From contig WTAX01000342.1 of NCBI GenBank assembly GCA_013139395.1, positions 1-7,202 on the forward strand: a stretch of DNA of 7,202 bases, read 5' to 3'. Each line of letters starts with the position of its first letter. The first letter of the stretch is position 1. Source of the DNA: Gammaproteobacteria bacterium (GTDB taxonomy: Bacteria; Pseudomonadota; Gammaproteobacteria; GRL18). This document shows positions 6,708 to 7,202 of the stretch, one piece after another. The notes beneath the pieces are model-generated. The model made no database searches. It was not told the origin of the DNA and saw only the letters and a program-made list of their open reading frames with translations. The translations under genes and the position numbers were made by a program.

Positions 6708-7202
6708 ATGTTCAACTTTTTTTCATTAGGTCAGAGTTTTTCTCATGGTGTGCATCCGCCGCATCATAAGGAGCAGACAGAAGACTTGCCTATTCAACGA
6801 GTGCCTTTTGTCAGTCGTTATGTCATGCCTTTAGGGCAGCATATTGGTGTTCCGGCTGAGCCTGTTGTAAAAGTGGGTGACACTGTACAACGTGGTCAAT
6901 TAATTGCCCGGCCTAATGGTTTTATTTCTACTGCTCTACACAGTCCTGTTACGGGAAAAATCACTGATATCGGTATGCATCGCTATATTGATGGATCGTT
7001 TAAAGCAGCGATAGAAATTGCGGCTGATCCCTATGCAACACAGCATTTTTCTGCGCCAGCTGAACAGCATAAAATCAATGTACAGGATCTGAGTATTGAT
7101 GAATTTATTAATGCTGTACAACAATCCGGTATTGTTGGTATGGGCGGGGCGGCTTTTCCCAGCCATGTTAAATATTCAATTCCTGATGAGCAGCAGATAA
7201 AT
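6708..7202 (+). CDS. rnfC: Rnf electron transport complex subunit C (3' partial)
   Basis: RnfC is the peripheral cytoplasmic subunit that binds flavin and NAD(H) and carries Fe-S clusters in its C-terminal half. The 165 residues in the window hold the N-terminal RnfC domain: an HGVHPP motif (13-18), PLGQHIGVPAEP (41-52) and a VGDTVQRGQLIA stretch (56-67), typical of its barrel-sandwich fold. The beginning of the complex I 51-kDa-like domain follows, with GMGGAAFPSHVK at 144-155, the glycine-rich nucleotide/flavin site. The Fe-S cysteines expected later are beyond the window. The ATG at 6708 gives the normal N-terminus for the family; an in-frame TTG at 6702 sits closer to the AAGGA and is a less likely alternative. 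It follows the PFOR-like gene by 71 bases, presumably in one operon, and rnfD, rnfG, rnfE and rnfA would be expected downstream. Confidence 0.94.
   Translation, partial: MFNFFSLGQSFSHGVHPPHHKEQTEDLPIQRVPFVSRYVMPLGQHIGVPAEPVVKVGDTVQRGQLIARPNGFISTALHSPVTGKITDIGMHRYIDGSFKAAIEIAADPYATQHFSAPAEQHKINVQDLSIDEFINAVQQSGIVGMGGAAFPSHVKYSIPDEQQIN

Overview
The window reads as one stretch of a single plus-strand operon encoding part of an Rnf-type membrane electron-transport complex interleaved with very large proteins related to pyruvate:ferredoxin oxidoreductase (PFOR, NifJ family). The codon use is AT-leaning and similar in all four genes. The style of the Rnf and PFOR-like proteins fits a gammaproteobacterium, for example a sulfur- or methane-oxidising lineage, but nothing in the window fixes the taxon and that assignment is weak.

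Layout: (1) bases 1-806, the 3' end of a large gene whose product ends in a coiled-coil tail, an Ala/Glu-rich linker and a single-cluster ferredoxin domain; (2) 836-1708, rnfB, a long RnfB with a membrane anchor and several Fe-S motifs; (3) 1709-1812, an intergenic stretch with two successive imperfect hairpins; (4) 1813-6636, a 1607-residue PFOR-like protein; (5) 6637-7201, a 71-base gap followed by the start of rnfC from 6708, which runs off the window end. No tRNA, rRNA, CRISPR array, transposase or convincing intrinsic terminator was seen, and no minus-strand gene is supported.

The two large proteins share a homologous C-terminal tail, so they look like diverged paralogues on either side of rnfB. 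The complete one keeps the PFOR domain order and both ferredoxin-type 4Fe-4S motifs. By eye it has lost the PFOR catalytic residues and all four cysteines of the proximal 4Fe-4S cluster, and it carries long helical insertions. RnfB shows a parallel feature: its C-terminal ferredoxin module keeps the four ligands of one cluster and has lost those of the partner cluster. My inference is that the pair of PFOR-like proteins forms an electron-feeding or electron-receiving module dedicated to this Rnf complex, with the complete protein acting as a non-catalytic scaffold and electron wire. The active-site region of the upstream paralogue lies outside the window, so whether it is the catalytic partner cannot be judged here.
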